The notes under the pieces are model-generated. The model saw only the letters and a list, made by a program, of their open reading frames with translations, was not told where the DNA came from and made no database searches. Positions 38,452 to 47,981 of a stretch of 64,000 nucleotides of DNA are shown here, piece after piece; positions within the stretch are counted from its first letter, which is position 1; the number at the start of each line of letters is the position of its first letter. The position numbers were made by a program, and so were the translations under genes. Location of the stretch: the NCBI RefSeq assembly GCF_014648355.1, contig NZ_BMQY01000001.1:1-64000 (forward strand). The letters are read 5' to 3'. Source of the DNA: Couchioplanes azureus (GTDB lineage Bacteria > Actinomycetota > Actinomycetes > Mycobacteriales > Micromonosporaceae).

Positions 38452-39396
38452 TCAGCGGAAGTGATCCCAGCCCGTCCCGCCCTGCCAGGGCTTGCGGTCG
38501 ACGGTGACGCCGGTGCCCTCGTGCACGCTGCCGATCACCCGCCACTGCGGCGGCAACGCGACCCCCGCCGGGAACGTCGCGGCGAGGGCATGGTCGTCGC
38601 CGCCGGCCAGGAGCCACCCGTACGGGTCCACGCCCAGCGCCGAGGCCGCGTCGCGCATCTGGTCCGGGACCTCGAACGCGTCCCGCCGGATGTCGACGCC
38701 GACCACGCTGGCGGTCGCCACGTGGCCCAGGTCCTGCAGCAGCCCGTCCGAGACGTCGATCATCGAGGTCGCGCCGAGCTGCGCCGCCGCGGGACCCTGC
38801 GCGTACGGCACCGCCGGCCGCCGGTACGCCTCCACCAGCAGCTTCGGCGTCCGGAAGCCGCGGGACAGGACCGTGTAGCCCGCCGCCGCGTAGCCCGTAC
38901 GCCCGGCGAGCGCGACGACGTCGCCCGGCTGGGCCCCGCTGCGCACCACCGGCGCCCGGCCGCCCAGGTCGCCCAGGGCGGTCACCGCGACGGTCAGCGT
39001 CGGGCTCGACGACATGTCGCCGCCCACCACCGTCGCCCCGACCAGGGCGGCCTCCGCGGCGAGCCCCTCGGCCAGCTCCTCGGCCCACGCGACGTCCAGG
39101 TCCGTCGGCACGCAGAGCGCCACCAGCAACGCCGTCGGCGTGGCGCCCATGGCCGCGATGTCGGCCAGGTTGGCGGCGGCCGCGCGGTGACCGACGTCGG
39201 CCGCGCTGGACCAGTCCCGCCGGAAGTGCCGGCCCTCCACGAGGACGTCCGTCGACGCCACCGTGCGGCCGTCCGGCGCGGCCACCACCGCGGCGTCGTC
39301 GCCCGGGCCGAGCAAGCCGGCCGGGGCGTCCCCGAGCCGCGCGACGATCCGGGCGATCAGCCCGAACTCCCCCGCCTCCGCGATGCTCACGTCCAC
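38452..39396 (-). CDS. thiL: Thiamine-monophosphate kinase
   Basis: Phosphorylates thiamine monophosphate to thiamine diphosphate. About 314 residues. The N-terminal EFGLIARIVARLG precedes LGPGDDAAVVAAPDGRTVASTDVLVEGRHFRRDW (Mg/ATP acidic cluster). It also has AAANLADIAAMGATPTAL and the C-terminal MIDVSDGLLQDLGHVA, all PurM-like ThiL signatures. The GTG at 39396 has GAGG 5 bases upstream; a GTG two codons later is an alternative. No TPP riboswitch is visible upstream. Confidence 0.94.
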   Translation of the reverse strand: MDVSIAEAGEFGLIARIVARLGDAPAGLLGPGDDAAVVAAPDGRTVASTDVLVEGRHFRRDWSSAADVGHRAAAANLADIAAMGATPTALLVALCVPTDLDVAWAEELAEGLAAEAALVGATVVGGDMSSSPTLTVAVTALGDLGGRAPVVRSGAQPGDVVALAGRTGYAAAGYTVLSRGFRTPKLLVEAYRRPAVPYAQGPAAAQLGATSMIDVSDGLLQDLGHVATASVVGVDIRRDAFEVPDQMRDAASALGVDPYGWLLAGGDDHALAATFPAGVALPPQWRVIGSVHEGTGVTVDRKPWQGGTGWDHFR

Positions 39397-39566
39397 CGTT
39401 CCCTCGTTTCCCCCGTCGCGGTGCGCGAATTCGCCCCGCGCCGTTATGTTGAAGCCCGCCGGCCGGTGCGGCCCGCCGACCGGCACAGCGGTGCGTGCCG
39501 CCAGGACCGCGCTCCGTACTGTAGTTTCACGTTCGGGTTCCCGGCGGCGCGGATAGGAGTCGGATC

Positions 39567-39800
39567 GTGGTCCAGGCATACATCCTCATCCAGACGGAGG
39601 TCGGAAAGGCCCGTGACGTGGCCGCCGCGATCGACAAAATTCAGGGAGTGGTACGCGTCGACGCGGTCACCGGGCCCTACGACGTGGTCGTCCTCGCCGA
39701 GGGCCACAGCGTCGACGAACTCGGTCGGATGATTGTGAGCAAAATCCAGTACGTCCCGGGCATCACCCGGACCGTGACGTGCTCCGTGGTAAATCTCTGA
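39567..39800 (+). CDS. Stand-alone Lrp/AsnC ligand-binding (RAM) domain protein
   Basis: A 77-residue single RAM domain: VQAYILIQTEVGKARDVAAAI, VVRVDAVTGPYDVVVLAEGHS and IQYVPGITRTVTCSVV. It lacks a DNA-binding helix-turn-helix, so it is not a complete Lrp regulator. Such proteins form rings and may bind amino acids or modulate Lrp proteins. GTG start has AGGAG 8 bases upstream. It sits 1 bp before the DUF3515 gene and divergent from thiL. Confidence 0.88.
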   Translation: MVQAYILIQTEVGKARDVAAAIDKIQGVVRVDAVTGPYDVVVLAEGHSVDELGRMIVSKIQYVPGITRTVTCSVVNL

Positions 39801-39801
39801 C

Positions 39802-40449
39802 ATGGTCGACGTGGAGACCCGCACCGAGCCGCAGCCACCCACCCGGGATCCGGTCACGCGCAGCGCCGCGTTGTGGGCGACCGTCGTCGCCGTGCCGGTG
39901 GCGATCCTCGCCGGGCTCCTGATCTTCTCCCAGCTGACGCCGGGCGACGCGGGCGACGGCGCGGCACCCGCGCCGAGCGCCACCCGGCCCGCGGCCGTGC
40001 CCGGCACGCCGGTGCAGATGGCCGCGCCGGCGCTCGCCGGCCGCGCCAAGCAGGTCTGCCTGGCGGTCACGTCGCAGCTTCCGGCGCAGGTGCGCGACCT
40101 CGCGCCCCGCAAGGTCAGCGCCGGTCCGGAGCAGAACGCCGCCTACGGCGAGCCGCCGATCACCGTGGCCTGCGGCGTCCCGCAGCCGCGGATGTGCAAG
40201 TCGCTGACCGAGAGTGGTTCGGGCTGCGTGCCCATGGACACCGAGCTGATGAACATGAACCGCGTCTGCTGGTACGCCGACCAGCAGCCGGCCGCCACCA
40301 CGTTCACCACGATGGACCGCGAGGTGCCTGTCCGGGTCACCGTGCCGAAGCAGTACGCGCAGGCCGCGCAGTGGGCGAACGAGTTCTCCGACGCGGTGGT
40401 GCAGACCGACAAGTCGATCACCCAGGGCGTGCCCAGCGGCTGCGTCTGA
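39802..40449 (+). CDS. DUF3515 membrane-anchored protein
   Basis: The protein has 215 residues. One N-terminal transmembrane helix (ALWATVVAVPVAILAGLLIF, about 24-43) leads to an Ala/Pro linker and an extracytoplasmic domain with conserved Cys residues (KQVCLAV, VACGVPQ, RMCKSL, SGCVPMD, RVCWYAD, PSGCV). Homologues occur beside ddl in actinobacteria, including the M. tuberculosis Rv2980 position. Function unknown. A tandem 16-bp repeat begins at its stop codon. Confidence 0.88.
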   Translation: MVDVETRTEPQPPTRDPVTRSAALWATVVAVPVAILAGLLIFSQLTPGDAGDGAAPAPSATRPAAVPGTPVQMAAPALAGRAKQVCLAVTSQLPAQVRDLAPRKVSAGPEQNAAYGEPPITVACGVPQPRMCKSLTESGSGCVPMDTELMNMNRVCWYADQQPAATTFTTMDREVPVRVTVPKQYAQAAQWANEFSDAVVQTDKSITQGVPSGCV

Positions 40450-40520
40450 GCCGTCCTCCGGCTGAGCCGTCCTCCGGCTGAGCCGTCCTCCGGCTGAGCC
40501 GGCCTCCGGCTGAGCCGGCC

Positions 40521-40522
<2 letters not shown>
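40447..40522. repeat. Tandem 16-bp palindromic repeat between convergent genes
   Basis: The unit TGAGCCGTCCTCCGGC occurs three times. A variant with one T-to-G change follows once in full, then a partial copy. Each unit forms a small hairpin (GCCG-5-CGGC; in the variant GCCGG-3-CCGGC). The array starts with the TGA stop of the DUF3515 gene and ends at the stop codon of ddl, so it fills the whole convergent gap. It may work as a bidirectional terminator or a slippage hotspot. Confidence 0.9.
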
Positions 40523-41624
<1,102 letters not shown>

Positions 41625-41772
41625 GGAAAGGGCTCCTCGATTGCCGGACCTGAGGCTGCCTGCCGGGGGCATGCCGGGAAGACCCTACTCTGCGTAGGGC
41701 ACTTTCCGGATACGGCGGGCGCCACCTCGCCGGACCGCCCACCCAGCGTCGATGAAGCCGGCACCCACAGTG

Positions 41773-42435
41773 TCAGGGCGTGGCCGGACGGCGGATTGCC
41801 ACGTCGCTGACCAGCCACCGGCACAGCACGGCGCCGAGCAGGGTCACCGCCAGCGACACGGCCAGAGCGGCCGGGTACGGCAGGTCCGAGCCGTCGGAGC
41901 GGAGCAGTTCCTGGGACACCAGCAGCGGCAGGCCGGCGAGCGCCGCCAGGGGCAGCCCCCGCCACGTGCCGAAGCGGTAGAAGGCCGCCGCGAGTACGGT
42001 CCCGGAGACGAGGAAGGCGAGGCAGATCGGCAACAGGCGGCCGAACTCGCCGACCGCGACGGCCGGGGACCACGGCGGGTAGCCCGCCGAGACGTCGCCG
42101 ATCAGCGCCTCTTCCAGGCCGTGCCCCAGCGGGACCAGTACGGCACCGCCGAGCGCCAGGAGCGCGCCGAGTGCCGCGCCGCCCGCCAGGACGGCGCGGC
42201 GGGTGAGGCCCGCCGCCACGAAGTGGCGCAGGTGGGTCACGACCAGCAGGATGCCGAAGGCGCCGAGCCAGTACTTGACCGCCGAACCGGCCACCGTCAG
42301 CCAGGGGCTGAAGCCCGGATCCGTGGCCGCGCCGACCACGAGGGCGGTGGCCACCAGGCCCACCAGCAGAGCCACGGCGACGAGCAGCAAGGGCAGCCGG
42401 TGCCTGTGCAGCAGCACGTGGAACACCGCGTTCAT
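41773..42435 (-). CDS. Integral membrane protein paired with an ABC ATPase
   Basis: A 220-residue protein with about six hydrophobic helices and no recognised family. It overlaps the ATPase gene by 4 bases, giving a GntR-ATPase-membrane protein operon like the ytr systems of Gram-positives. It is probably the permease subunit of the exporter. The start ATG is well placed. The 148-bp gap to ddl holds no gene. Confidence 0.75.
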   Translation of the reverse strand: MNAVFHVLLHRHRLPLLLVAVALLVGLVATALVVGAATDPGFSPWLTVAGSAVKYWLGAFGILLVVTHLRHFVAAGLTRRAVLAGGAALGALLALGGAVLVPLGHGLEEALIGDVSAGYPPWSPAVAVGEFGRLLPICLAFLVSGTVLAAAFYRFGTWRGLPLAALAGLPLLVSQELLRSDGSDLPYPAALAVSLAVTLLGAVLCRWLVSDVAIRRPATP

Positions 42436-43298
42436 CGACGGGCCTCCGAGGTGAGGTGGACGAAGAGATCCTGGACGCCGACCGGGGCGAGGCTCAGGCC
42501 GGCCGTCGCGGCGTGCCGCTGGTCGCCGTCGCTCAGGGCGCCGTACAGGGTGACCTGACGGACGCCGCCGAGGCTCTGCTCGCTGAGCACCGTACGACCG
42601 GAGGAGAAGGCCTGCACCGCCGCGGCCGGACCGGTCACCGCGACCCCGCGCGACCGGAAGGTGTCGGTGTCCTCCTGCACGACCAGCCGCCCGCGGTCGA
42701 CGATGACCACCTCCTCGAAGAGGTCGGCGACCTCCTGGATCAGGTGGGTGGAGAGGATGATCGTGCGCGGGTGGGCGAGGTAGTCGTCGAGCAGCTCGCG
42801 GTAGAAGGTGGCCCGGGCGCCCGCGTCCATGCCGAGGTACACCTCGTCGAGCAGGGTGAGCGGGGCACGGCAGGCGAGCCCGAGGACCACGCCGAGGCCG
42901 GACCGCTGTCCCCGCGACAGTGCCGCCACCCGGGTGCGCCGGTCGAGGCCGAAGGCGTCGAGGAGGCGGTCCGCGTAACCGGCGTCCCAGCGCGGCCGCA
43001 ACCGGGCGTGGAAGTCGAGGACCGTGCCGATCCGGTCGCCCGCCGGCACGTCGAGCGTGTCCCGGACGAACACGGTGTCCCGCATGAGCCCGGCGTTCTC
43101 GAAGGGGTCGGCGCCGTCCACCCGCACCGTGCCGCCGTCGGCCCGGCGGAACCCGGCCAGCACGCTGAGCAGGCTGGTCTTCCCCGAGCCGTTGCGCCCC
43201 AGCAGCCCGTGGATCCGGCCGGGCGCGAGGTCGAGGGTGAGCCGGTCGACGGCGGTCGTGGCGCCGTAGGTGACCGTGAGGTCCCGGATCGAGATCAT
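42432..43298 (-). CDS. ABC transporter ATP-binding protein
   Basis: A 288-residue nucleotide-binding domain. Walker A is GLLGRNGSGKTSLLSVLAG, the signature region is ALSRGQRSGLGVVLGLA (LSRGQ in place of LSGGQ), Walker B is LTLLDEVYLGMD and the switch is STHLIQEV. It is of the YtrB/BcrA-like exporter type with a short C-terminal extension. The transported substrate is unknown; such systems often respond to cell-envelope agents. ATG overlaps the GntR gene by 4 bases. Confidence 0.93.
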   Translation of the reverse strand: MISIRDLTVTYGATTAVDRLTLDLAPGRIHGLLGRNGSGKTSLLSVLAGFRRADGGTVRVDGADPFENAGLMRDTVFVRDTLDVPAGDRIGTVLDFHARLRPRWDAGYADRLLDAFGLDRRTRVAALSRGQRSGLGVVLGLACRAPLTLLDEVYLGMDAGARATFYRELLDDYLAHPRTIILSTHLIQEVADLFEEVVIVDRGRLVVQEDTDTFRSRGVAVTGPAAAVQAFSSGRTVLSEQSLGGVRQVTLYGALSDGDQRHAATAGLSLAPVGVQDLFVHLTSEARR

Positions 43299-43651
43299 TG
43301 CCGCCCCCCGTCGAGGTGCTTCTTGATCTCCTCGACCGAGACGCCGATCATGCGGGCCTCGGCGAGCATGGGATCGACCACGTCGGCGAAGAACCGCTCG
43401 CGCCGCTGCGCGCGCAGCCGGGCGCGGGCGTCGGGGCTGACGAACATGCCGATGCCGCGCTTCTTGTAGAGCACGCCCTCGTCGACGAGCTGGGCGAAGC
43501 CCTTGGCCGCCGTGGCGGGGTTGATGCGGTAGAAGGCCGCGTACTGGTTGGTGGACATGACCTGCCCGTCCTCCTCGAGTGCCCCGCTCAGGATGTCGTT
43601 CTTGATGCCGTCGGCGATCTGCACGTAGATCGGGCTCCGGTCGTCGAACAC
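43295..43651 (-). CDS. GntR-family regulator, YtrA subfamily
   Basis: A 118-residue GntR protein with a short C-terminus, characteristic of the YtrA subfamily. The DNA-binding domain is SPIYVQIADGIKNDILSGAL, DGQVMSTNQYAAFYRINPATAAKGFAQLVDEGVLYKKRGIGMFV. There is no large effector domain. It leads the operon of ATPase and membrane protein, the usual layout of autoregulated ABC exporter operons. A matching inverted repeat lies just upstream. Confidence 0.93.
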   Translation of the reverse strand: MFDDRSPIYVQIADGIKNDILSGALEEDGQVMSTNQYAAFYRINPATAAKGFAQLVDEGVLYKKRGIGMFVSPDARARLRAQRRERFFADVVDPMLAEARMIGVSVEEIKKHLDGGRQ

Positions 43652-43672
43652 GCGGAGGCTCCCTACTTCGGG

Positions 43673-43696
43673 GGTTCACCACTAATGTAATGAACC
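43673..43696 (-). promoter_or_regulatory. GntR/YtrA-type operator
   Basis: The inverted repeat GGTTCA-12-TGAACC sits 22-45 bases upstream of the GTG. The AT-rich centre (ACTAATGTAATG) could contain the -10. The spacing and symmetry fit autoregulation by the YtrA-type repressor. Confidence 0.6.
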
Positions 43697-43734
43697 ATAG
43701 AGCCAGTGCCGCCCGGAAGCAAGGCGGACGGACG

Positions 43735-44094
43735 TCAGGCGGCCGCGAACGTCTGCGGCAGGACGCCCTCGTCCCACAGCCGGTCGAGATGGGCGAGGAA
43801 GCCGACGAGGCTGCGCTCCAGCTCCCGCCGCTCACCGGCGGCGAGCGTGGCCAGCGGGTCGGAGAAGACCAGGCCCTCGGGGTGCTTGGCCCGGGTGCCG
43901 ACGAACCGGTGGCAGGCGGAACACCAGACGTAGCTCACCAGGGTGGGCCGGCGGGCGTTCTCCGGAGCATTCACGTACGCGCGCACACTGCGCCGACCGC
44001 AGGCGGGACACTCCCGTTCCCCAGGGGCGGCGAAGAAGCTCTCGCCCTGCGCCAGCGCGGTCACCTCGGCGCCGCTGAAACTGCTCCACTCCAT
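43735..44094 (-). CDS. Hypothetical zinc-ribbon-like protein
   Basis: A 119-residue protein with Cys pairs ECPACGRR and WCSACHRF that probably form a zinc ribbon. A helical C-terminus (AAGERRELERSLVGFLAHLDRLWDEG) follows. No family is recognised. ATG at 44094 has TACGGT 7 bases upstream and no Shine-Dalgarno, so a leaderless mRNA is likely. Confidence 0.7.
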   Translation of the reverse strand: MEWSSFSGAEVTALAQGESFFAAPGERECPACGRRSVRAYVNAPENARRPTLVSYVWCSACHRFVGTRAKHPEGLVFSDPLATLAAGERRELERSLVGFLAHLDRLWDEGVLPQTFAAA

Positions 44095-44109
44095 GGCAAG
44101 AACCGTAGA

Positions 44110-45222
44110 TCAGGCCTCGTCCAGGGCCGCGGTGAGATCCGCCAGCAGGTCGTCGGCGTCCTCGATGCCGCAGGAGAGCCGTACGAAGCCCGGCGCGGTG
44201 TCGTCGCCCCACTGCGCCCGCCGGTCCGCCGTGGTGTGCAACCCGCCGAACGACGTCGCCGCGAAGACCAGCGCCGAGGCCGCCAGGAACCGGGCCACCC
44301 GCTCCGCGCCGCCCAGGTCGAAGGAGACGATGCCGGGGACGCGCCGCATCTGCGCCCGCGCGACCGGGTACGACGGGTCGGTCTCCAGGCCCGGCCAGCG
44401 CAGCCCGGTCACGTCGCCGCGCCCGGCGAGCAGGCCCGCCACCGCGGCCGCGTTGGCGCTCTGCCGGGCCAGCCGCAGGTCCAGCGTGGCCAGCGAGCGG
44501 TGGGCCAGCCAGCAGTCGAAGGCGCCGGGGACGCCACCGGTCTGCGCCCGCCAGGTGGTCACCCGGTCGAGCAGGTCCTCGTCGCGGGTCGCCAGGTAAC
44601 CGAGCAGCAGGTCGGAGTGGCCGGTCAGCGCCTTGGTGCCGGAGGCCACGACCAGGTCCGCGCCCAGCTCGAGCGGGCGCTGCCCCAGCGGCGTCGCGGT
44701 GGTGTTGTCCACCGCGACGAGGGCACCCGCCGCATGGGCGTCCGCCGCGACCGCGCGCAGGTCGCAGACGTCCAGCCCGGGGTTGGCGGGGGTCTCCAGC
44801 AGCACCAGGCGCACGCCGTCGAAGGACGGGTACGGCCCGGCGGTCGGCGCGAGCACCGTGGCGACGCCCAGCTCCCGCAGGGTGCCCTCGGCGAACGCGC
44901 GCACGGTGAAGTAGCCGTCGGCGGGCAGCATCACCGTGTCGCCCGGGCGCAGCACCGCCAGCAGCAGTGCGGTGATGGCCGCCTGGCCGCTGGCGAAGGC
45001 CCGGACCGCGCCGCCCTCCAGCTCCCCGATCGCCGCCTCCAGCGCCCGCCGGGTCGGGTTGTCCGGGCGGCCGTAGCCGTCCTCCCCCGGCCCCGCGACG
45101 GGATCCAGGTGGTACGGCGCCGCGAACACCGGCCCGGGCAGGAACGGCCGGCCCGGCACGGGCGCGGGCAGGCCGGCGTGCACGACCCGCGTGCCGTCAC
45201 CCCGGCCGGCGTGCCCGGTCAT
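44110..45222 (-). CDS. PLP-dependent Cys/Met-metabolism enzyme (cystathionine gamma-lyase-like)
   Basis: A 370-residue gamma-family PLP enzyme. It contains [32 protein letters not shown], the substrate loop [21 protein letters not shown] and the Schiff-base Lys in [17 protein letters not shown], followed by SFDLGG and [15 protein letters not shown]. It may cleave or form thioether bonds of sulfur amino acids. The exact reaction is not resolvable. ATG overlaps the gpsA stop (ATGA). Confidence 0.88.
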   Translation of the reverse strand: MTGHAGRGDGTRVVHAGLPAPVPGRPFLPGPVFAAPYHLDPVAGPGEDGYGRPDNPTRRALEAAIGELEGGAVRAFASGQAAITALLLAVLRPGDTVMLPADGYFTVRAFAEGTLRELGVATVLAPTAGPYPSFDGVRLVLLETPANPGLDVCDLRAVAADAHAAGALVAVDNTTATPLGQRPLELGADLVVASGTKALTGHSDLLLGYLATRDEDLLDRVTTWRAQTGGVPGAFDCWLAHRSLATLDLRLARQSANAAAVAGLLAGRGDVTGLRWPGLETDPSYPVARAQMRRVPGIVSFDLGGAERVARFLAASALVFAATSFGGLHTTADRRAQWGDDTAPGFVRLSCGIEDADDLLADLTAALDEA

Positions 45223-46214
45223 TCCGGCTTCATCTCGCGGCCCATCAGCAGCTTCACCGCCACGCGCGGGTCCACGCCCTCGTGGCAGACCCGCTCCACC
45301 TGCTCGGTGATGGGCATCTCGACGCCGTGCGCCCGGGCCAGGTCCCGGATCGCCAGACAGCTCTTCACGCCCTCGGCGGTCTGCTTGGTCGACGCCTGCG
45401 CCGCCTCCAGCGACTCGCCGCGGCCCAGGTGCTCGCCGAACGTCCGGTTGCGCGACAGCGGCGACGAACACGTCGCCACCAGGTCGCCCAGCCCGGCCAG
45501 GCCGGCGAAGGTCATCGGGTCGGCGCCCAGCGCGACGCCGAGCCGGGCGGTCTCGGCCAGCCCGCGGGTGATCAGGGAGGCCTTGGTGTTGTCGCCCATG
45601 CCCATCGCCGTCGCCATGCCGTACGCGAGCGCGATGACGTTCTTGACCGCGCCACCCAGCTCGCAGCCGATGACGTCGTCGCTGGTGTACGGCCGGATGT
45701 ACGGCAGCGCCAGGGCCTGCTGCACGAGCTGGGTGCGCGCCGGGTCGGTCCCGGCCACGACCGTGGCGGCGGGCTGCTCGGCGGCGATCTCCGGGGCCAG
45801 GTTGGGGCCGGAGACCACCACCACCCGGCCCGGCTCCACGCCCGCGGTCTCGACGATGACCTGGCTCATCCGCTTGGTCGTGCCGAGCTCGATGCCCTTC
45901 ATCAGCGACACCAGCGTGGCATCGGGCGGCAGGTGCCCGGCCCAGTCGGCGAGGTTGCCGCGCAGCGTCTGAGACGGCACCGCCAGGAAGACGATCCCGG
46001 CGCCCTCGACCGCGGCGGCGAGGTCGCTGGTGGCGGTGATCCGCTCGGGCAGCTTGACGCCGGGCAGCGCGGCCTCGTTGACGCCGTGCTCGCGGATGGC
46101 GGCGGCGACGGTCTCCCGGCGCGCCCAGATCGTGACGTCGGCCCCGGCGTCGGCCAGGACCTTGGCGACCGCCGTGCCCCAGGCGCCGGCGCCCAGCACC
46201 GCCGAGCGGCTCAT
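45219..46214 (-). CDS. gpsA: Glycerol-3-phosphate dehydrogenase [NAD(P)+]
   Basis: A 331-residue enzyme reducing dihydroxyacetone phosphate to sn-glycerol-3-phosphate for phospholipids. It has a Rossmann [30 protein letters not shown], the substrate motif [18 protein letters not shown] (catalytic Lys) and [21 protein letters not shown]. It overlaps plsC by 4 bases, placing glycerol-3-phosphate synthesis and acylation in one operon. Confidence 0.97.
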   Translation of the reverse strand: MSRSAVLGAGAWGTAVAKVLADAGADVTIWARRETVAAAIREHGVNEAALPGVKLPERITATSDLAAAVEGAGIVFLAVPSQTLRGNLADWAGHLPPDATLVSLMKGIELGTTKRMSQVIVETAGVEPGRVVVVSGPNLAPEIAAEQPAATVVAGTDPARTQLVQQALALPYIRPYTSDDVIGCELGGAVKNVIALAYGMATAMGMGDNTKASLITRGLAETARLGVALGADPMTFAGLAGLGDLVATCSSPLSRNRTFGEHLGRGESLEAAQASTKQTAEGVKSCLAIRDLARAHGVEMPITEQVERVCHEGVDPRVAVKLLMGREMKPE

Positions 46215-46945
46215 GCCGACTGCTCCGAGGCCGGGCCGGTGCGCCGGCGCGAGGGCACCTCGTAGAGACCGTCGGGCGGCGGCTCCTGGCGCAGCTCGGC
46301 GAGCAGGTCCCGGCTGGCGAGCTGGATCGCCTCGGTCATCTGCTCCAGTACCGCCCGGGTCGGCGCCTCACCCATCCACCGGCTCAGGTCGACCGGCTTG
46401 CCGGCGACGACGCTGACCGCCCGGCGCGGCCGCAGCGAGATCTTCTTGGTCCGTACGTCGTGCACCTGCTGCGACCCCCAGCTGGCCATGGGCACGACCG
46501 GGGCGCCGGTGAGCAGCGCGAGCCGGGCGGCGCCGGTCTTGCCGCGCATCGGCCACAGCTGCGGGTCCCGCGTCGTCGTGCCCTCCGGGTAGATCACCAC
46601 GACGCCGCCCTCCTGGATGGCCTGGACGAGGGTGTCCAGCGACTTCACCGCCTCCACACTGCCGCGTTCCACCGGGATCTGCTCGGTCTTGCGGAGCATG
46701 AAGCCCACGAACGGCACCTTCCAGATGCTGGCCTTGGCGAGGAAGCGGGGCCAGCGACCGGCGCCGTAGACGTAGTGCGCCACGAGCAGCGGGTCGAACT
46801 GCGACATGTGGTTCGGCGTGATGATGAAGCCGCCGGAAGGCAGGTTCTCCATGCCGTACCAGCGCCGCTTCGTCCAGAACCACATGGTCGGCAGCACCAG
46901 CCCCACCGCCAGTCGCCGCCAGAACCCCAGCCTGCGCTGCGCCAC
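46211..46945 (-). CDS. plsC: 1-acyl-sn-glycerol-3-phosphate acyltransferase
   Basis: A 244-residue membrane-associated acyltransferase. It starts with a short N-terminal hydrophobic stretch ([13 protein letters not shown]). Motif I is [10 protein letters not shown] (usually NHxxxxD), motif III is [13 protein letters not shown] (usually FPEGTRS), and motif IV is [10 protein letters not shown]. It forms phosphatidate from lysophosphatidate. GTG start has GGAGGAG upstream. It is the first gene of plsC-gpsA-PLP enzyme. Confidence 0.92.
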   Translation of the reverse strand: MAQRRLGFWRRLAVGLVLPTMWFWTKRRWYGMENLPSGGFIITPNHMSQFDPLLVAHYVYGAGRWPRFLAKASIWKVPFVGFMLRKTEQIPVERGSVEAVKSLDTLVQAIQEGGVVVIYPEGTTTRDPQLWPMRGKTGAARLALLTGAPVVPMASWGSQQVHDVRTKKISLRPRRAVSVVAGKPVDLSRWMGEAPTRAVLEQMTEAIQLASRDLLAELRQEPPPDGLYEVPSRRRTGPASEQSA

Positions 46946-47062
46946 GGTATCTCCTCCATCCCCACACCCTGGGACGAAATCATGCCTGCTCGCCGCCGCC
47001 GGAGCCAGCGCGGGGCGGATCGGGCTCCGGCCCGCGGGCGCGCCGATGGCAGGATTGTCCGC

Positions 47063-47728
47063 GTGTCAGCACCGGACTGGACGGCGGTCGTTCCCGTCAA
47101 GCGCCTCAGCGCGGCCAAGAGCCGGCTGCGCGGCGCCGTCCCCGCCGCCTGGCACGAGCGGCTCGCGCTGGCCATGGTCCGCGACACCGTCACGGCGATC
47201 GCCGCCTGCGAACAGGTCGGCGAGGTGGTCGTGGTGACGGACGACCCCGTCGCGGCCGCCGCCGTGGCCGCGCTCGGCGCCCGGGTGGTGGGCGACGTCG
47301 GCGGCGGGCTGAACGCGGCCCTGCGCCACGGCGCCGAGGTGGCCGTCGGTCCCGGTCGCCGGCGCGCCGCCCTGGCCGGCGACCTCCCGGCGCTACGCCC
47401 GGACGAGCTCGGCGCCGCGCTGCTCGCCGCCGGCGACGCCCGGGGATTCGTGGTGGACGCGGCCGGTTCGGGCACGGTGCTGCTGACCGCGGGCCGGGGC
47501 ACGGCCCTGGACCCCCGGTTCGGCGCCGGCTCGGCGGCCGCCCACGCCGCCTCGGGCGCCGTCGCGCTGGGCGGGGAGTGGCCGGGGCTGCGCCAGGATG
47601 TGGACACCGCCGCGGATCTGCGTACGGTGCTGGAACTCGGCGCCGGCGACCACACCTGCGCGCTGCTGCGCGGTCTCGGGCTCGCGGGATGCGGCTCCTA
47701 CCGGGTGCCGGCCGGGCCGCCCCGGTAG
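47063..47728 (+). CDS. fbiD: Phosphoenolpyruvate/2-phospholactate guanylyltransferase (F420 biosynthesis)
   Basis: A 221-residue CofC/FbiD family nucleotidyltransferase. It contains AVVPVKRLSAAKSRLRGAV (GTP-binding P-loop-like Lys/Arg), VVVVTDDP, LAGDLPALRPDEL and FGAGSAAAH with DVDTAADL. It activates phosphoenolpyruvate (or 2-phospholactate) with GTP for coenzyme F420 synthesis. The position before ppk1 and mutT matches M. tuberculosis Rv2983. The start GTG is preceded by CAGGAT at 7 bases. It is divergent from plsC. Confidence 0.9.
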   Translation: MSAPDWTAVVPVKRLSAAKSRLRGAVPAAWHERLALAMVRDTVTAIAACEQVGEVVVVTDDPVAAAAVAALGARVVGDVGGGLNAALRHGAEVAVGPGRRRAALAGDLPALRPDELGAALLAAGDARGFVVDAAGSGTVLLTAGRGTALDPRFGAGSAAAHAASGAVALGGEWPGLRQDVDTAADLRTVLELGAGDHTCALLRGLGLAGCGSYRVPAGPPR

Positions 47729-47731
47729 CGT
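47726..47731 (+). promoter_or_regulatory. -10 element of a probable leaderless cold-shock-like promoter
   Basis: TAGCGT, 7 bases before the ATG, overlapping the fbiD stop codon. Confidence 0.4.
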
Positions 47732-47738
47732 GCACCCT

Positions 47739-47936
47739 ATGCAGGGCACGGTCGCGACCTTCGATTCCCAGACCCACAGCGGCACGCTGCTGCTCGACGA
47801 CGGCAGCGAGCTGGCCTTCCCCGCGGCGGCGTTCCACGCCTCCGGGCTGCGCCTGCTGCGCCTGGGCCAGCGGGTCGCCGTCGAGACGGCGGCGGACGGC
47901 TCCGTGACCAAGGTCCAAGTTTCCGGAATCAGCTGA
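47739..47936 (+). CDS. Cold-shock-like small protein
   Basis: A 65-residue single OB-fold-like protein (MQGTVATFDSQTHSGTLLLDDGSELAFP) related to CspA but with a shortened, non-aromatic RNP1 region. Such proteins commonly follow cofC/fbiD in actinobacteria. ATG is preceded by TAGCGT at 7 bases, whose TAG is also the fbiD stop, so it may have its own leaderless transcript. Nucleic-acid binding is inferred. Confidence 0.8.
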   Translation: MQGTVATFDSQTHSGTLLLDDGSELAFPAAAFHASGLRLLRLGQRVAVETAADGSVTKVQVSGIS

Positions 47937-47981
47937 GCTTTGTTCATTTCTCATTGCCCCTGGACGGGCAATGATGGAGTG

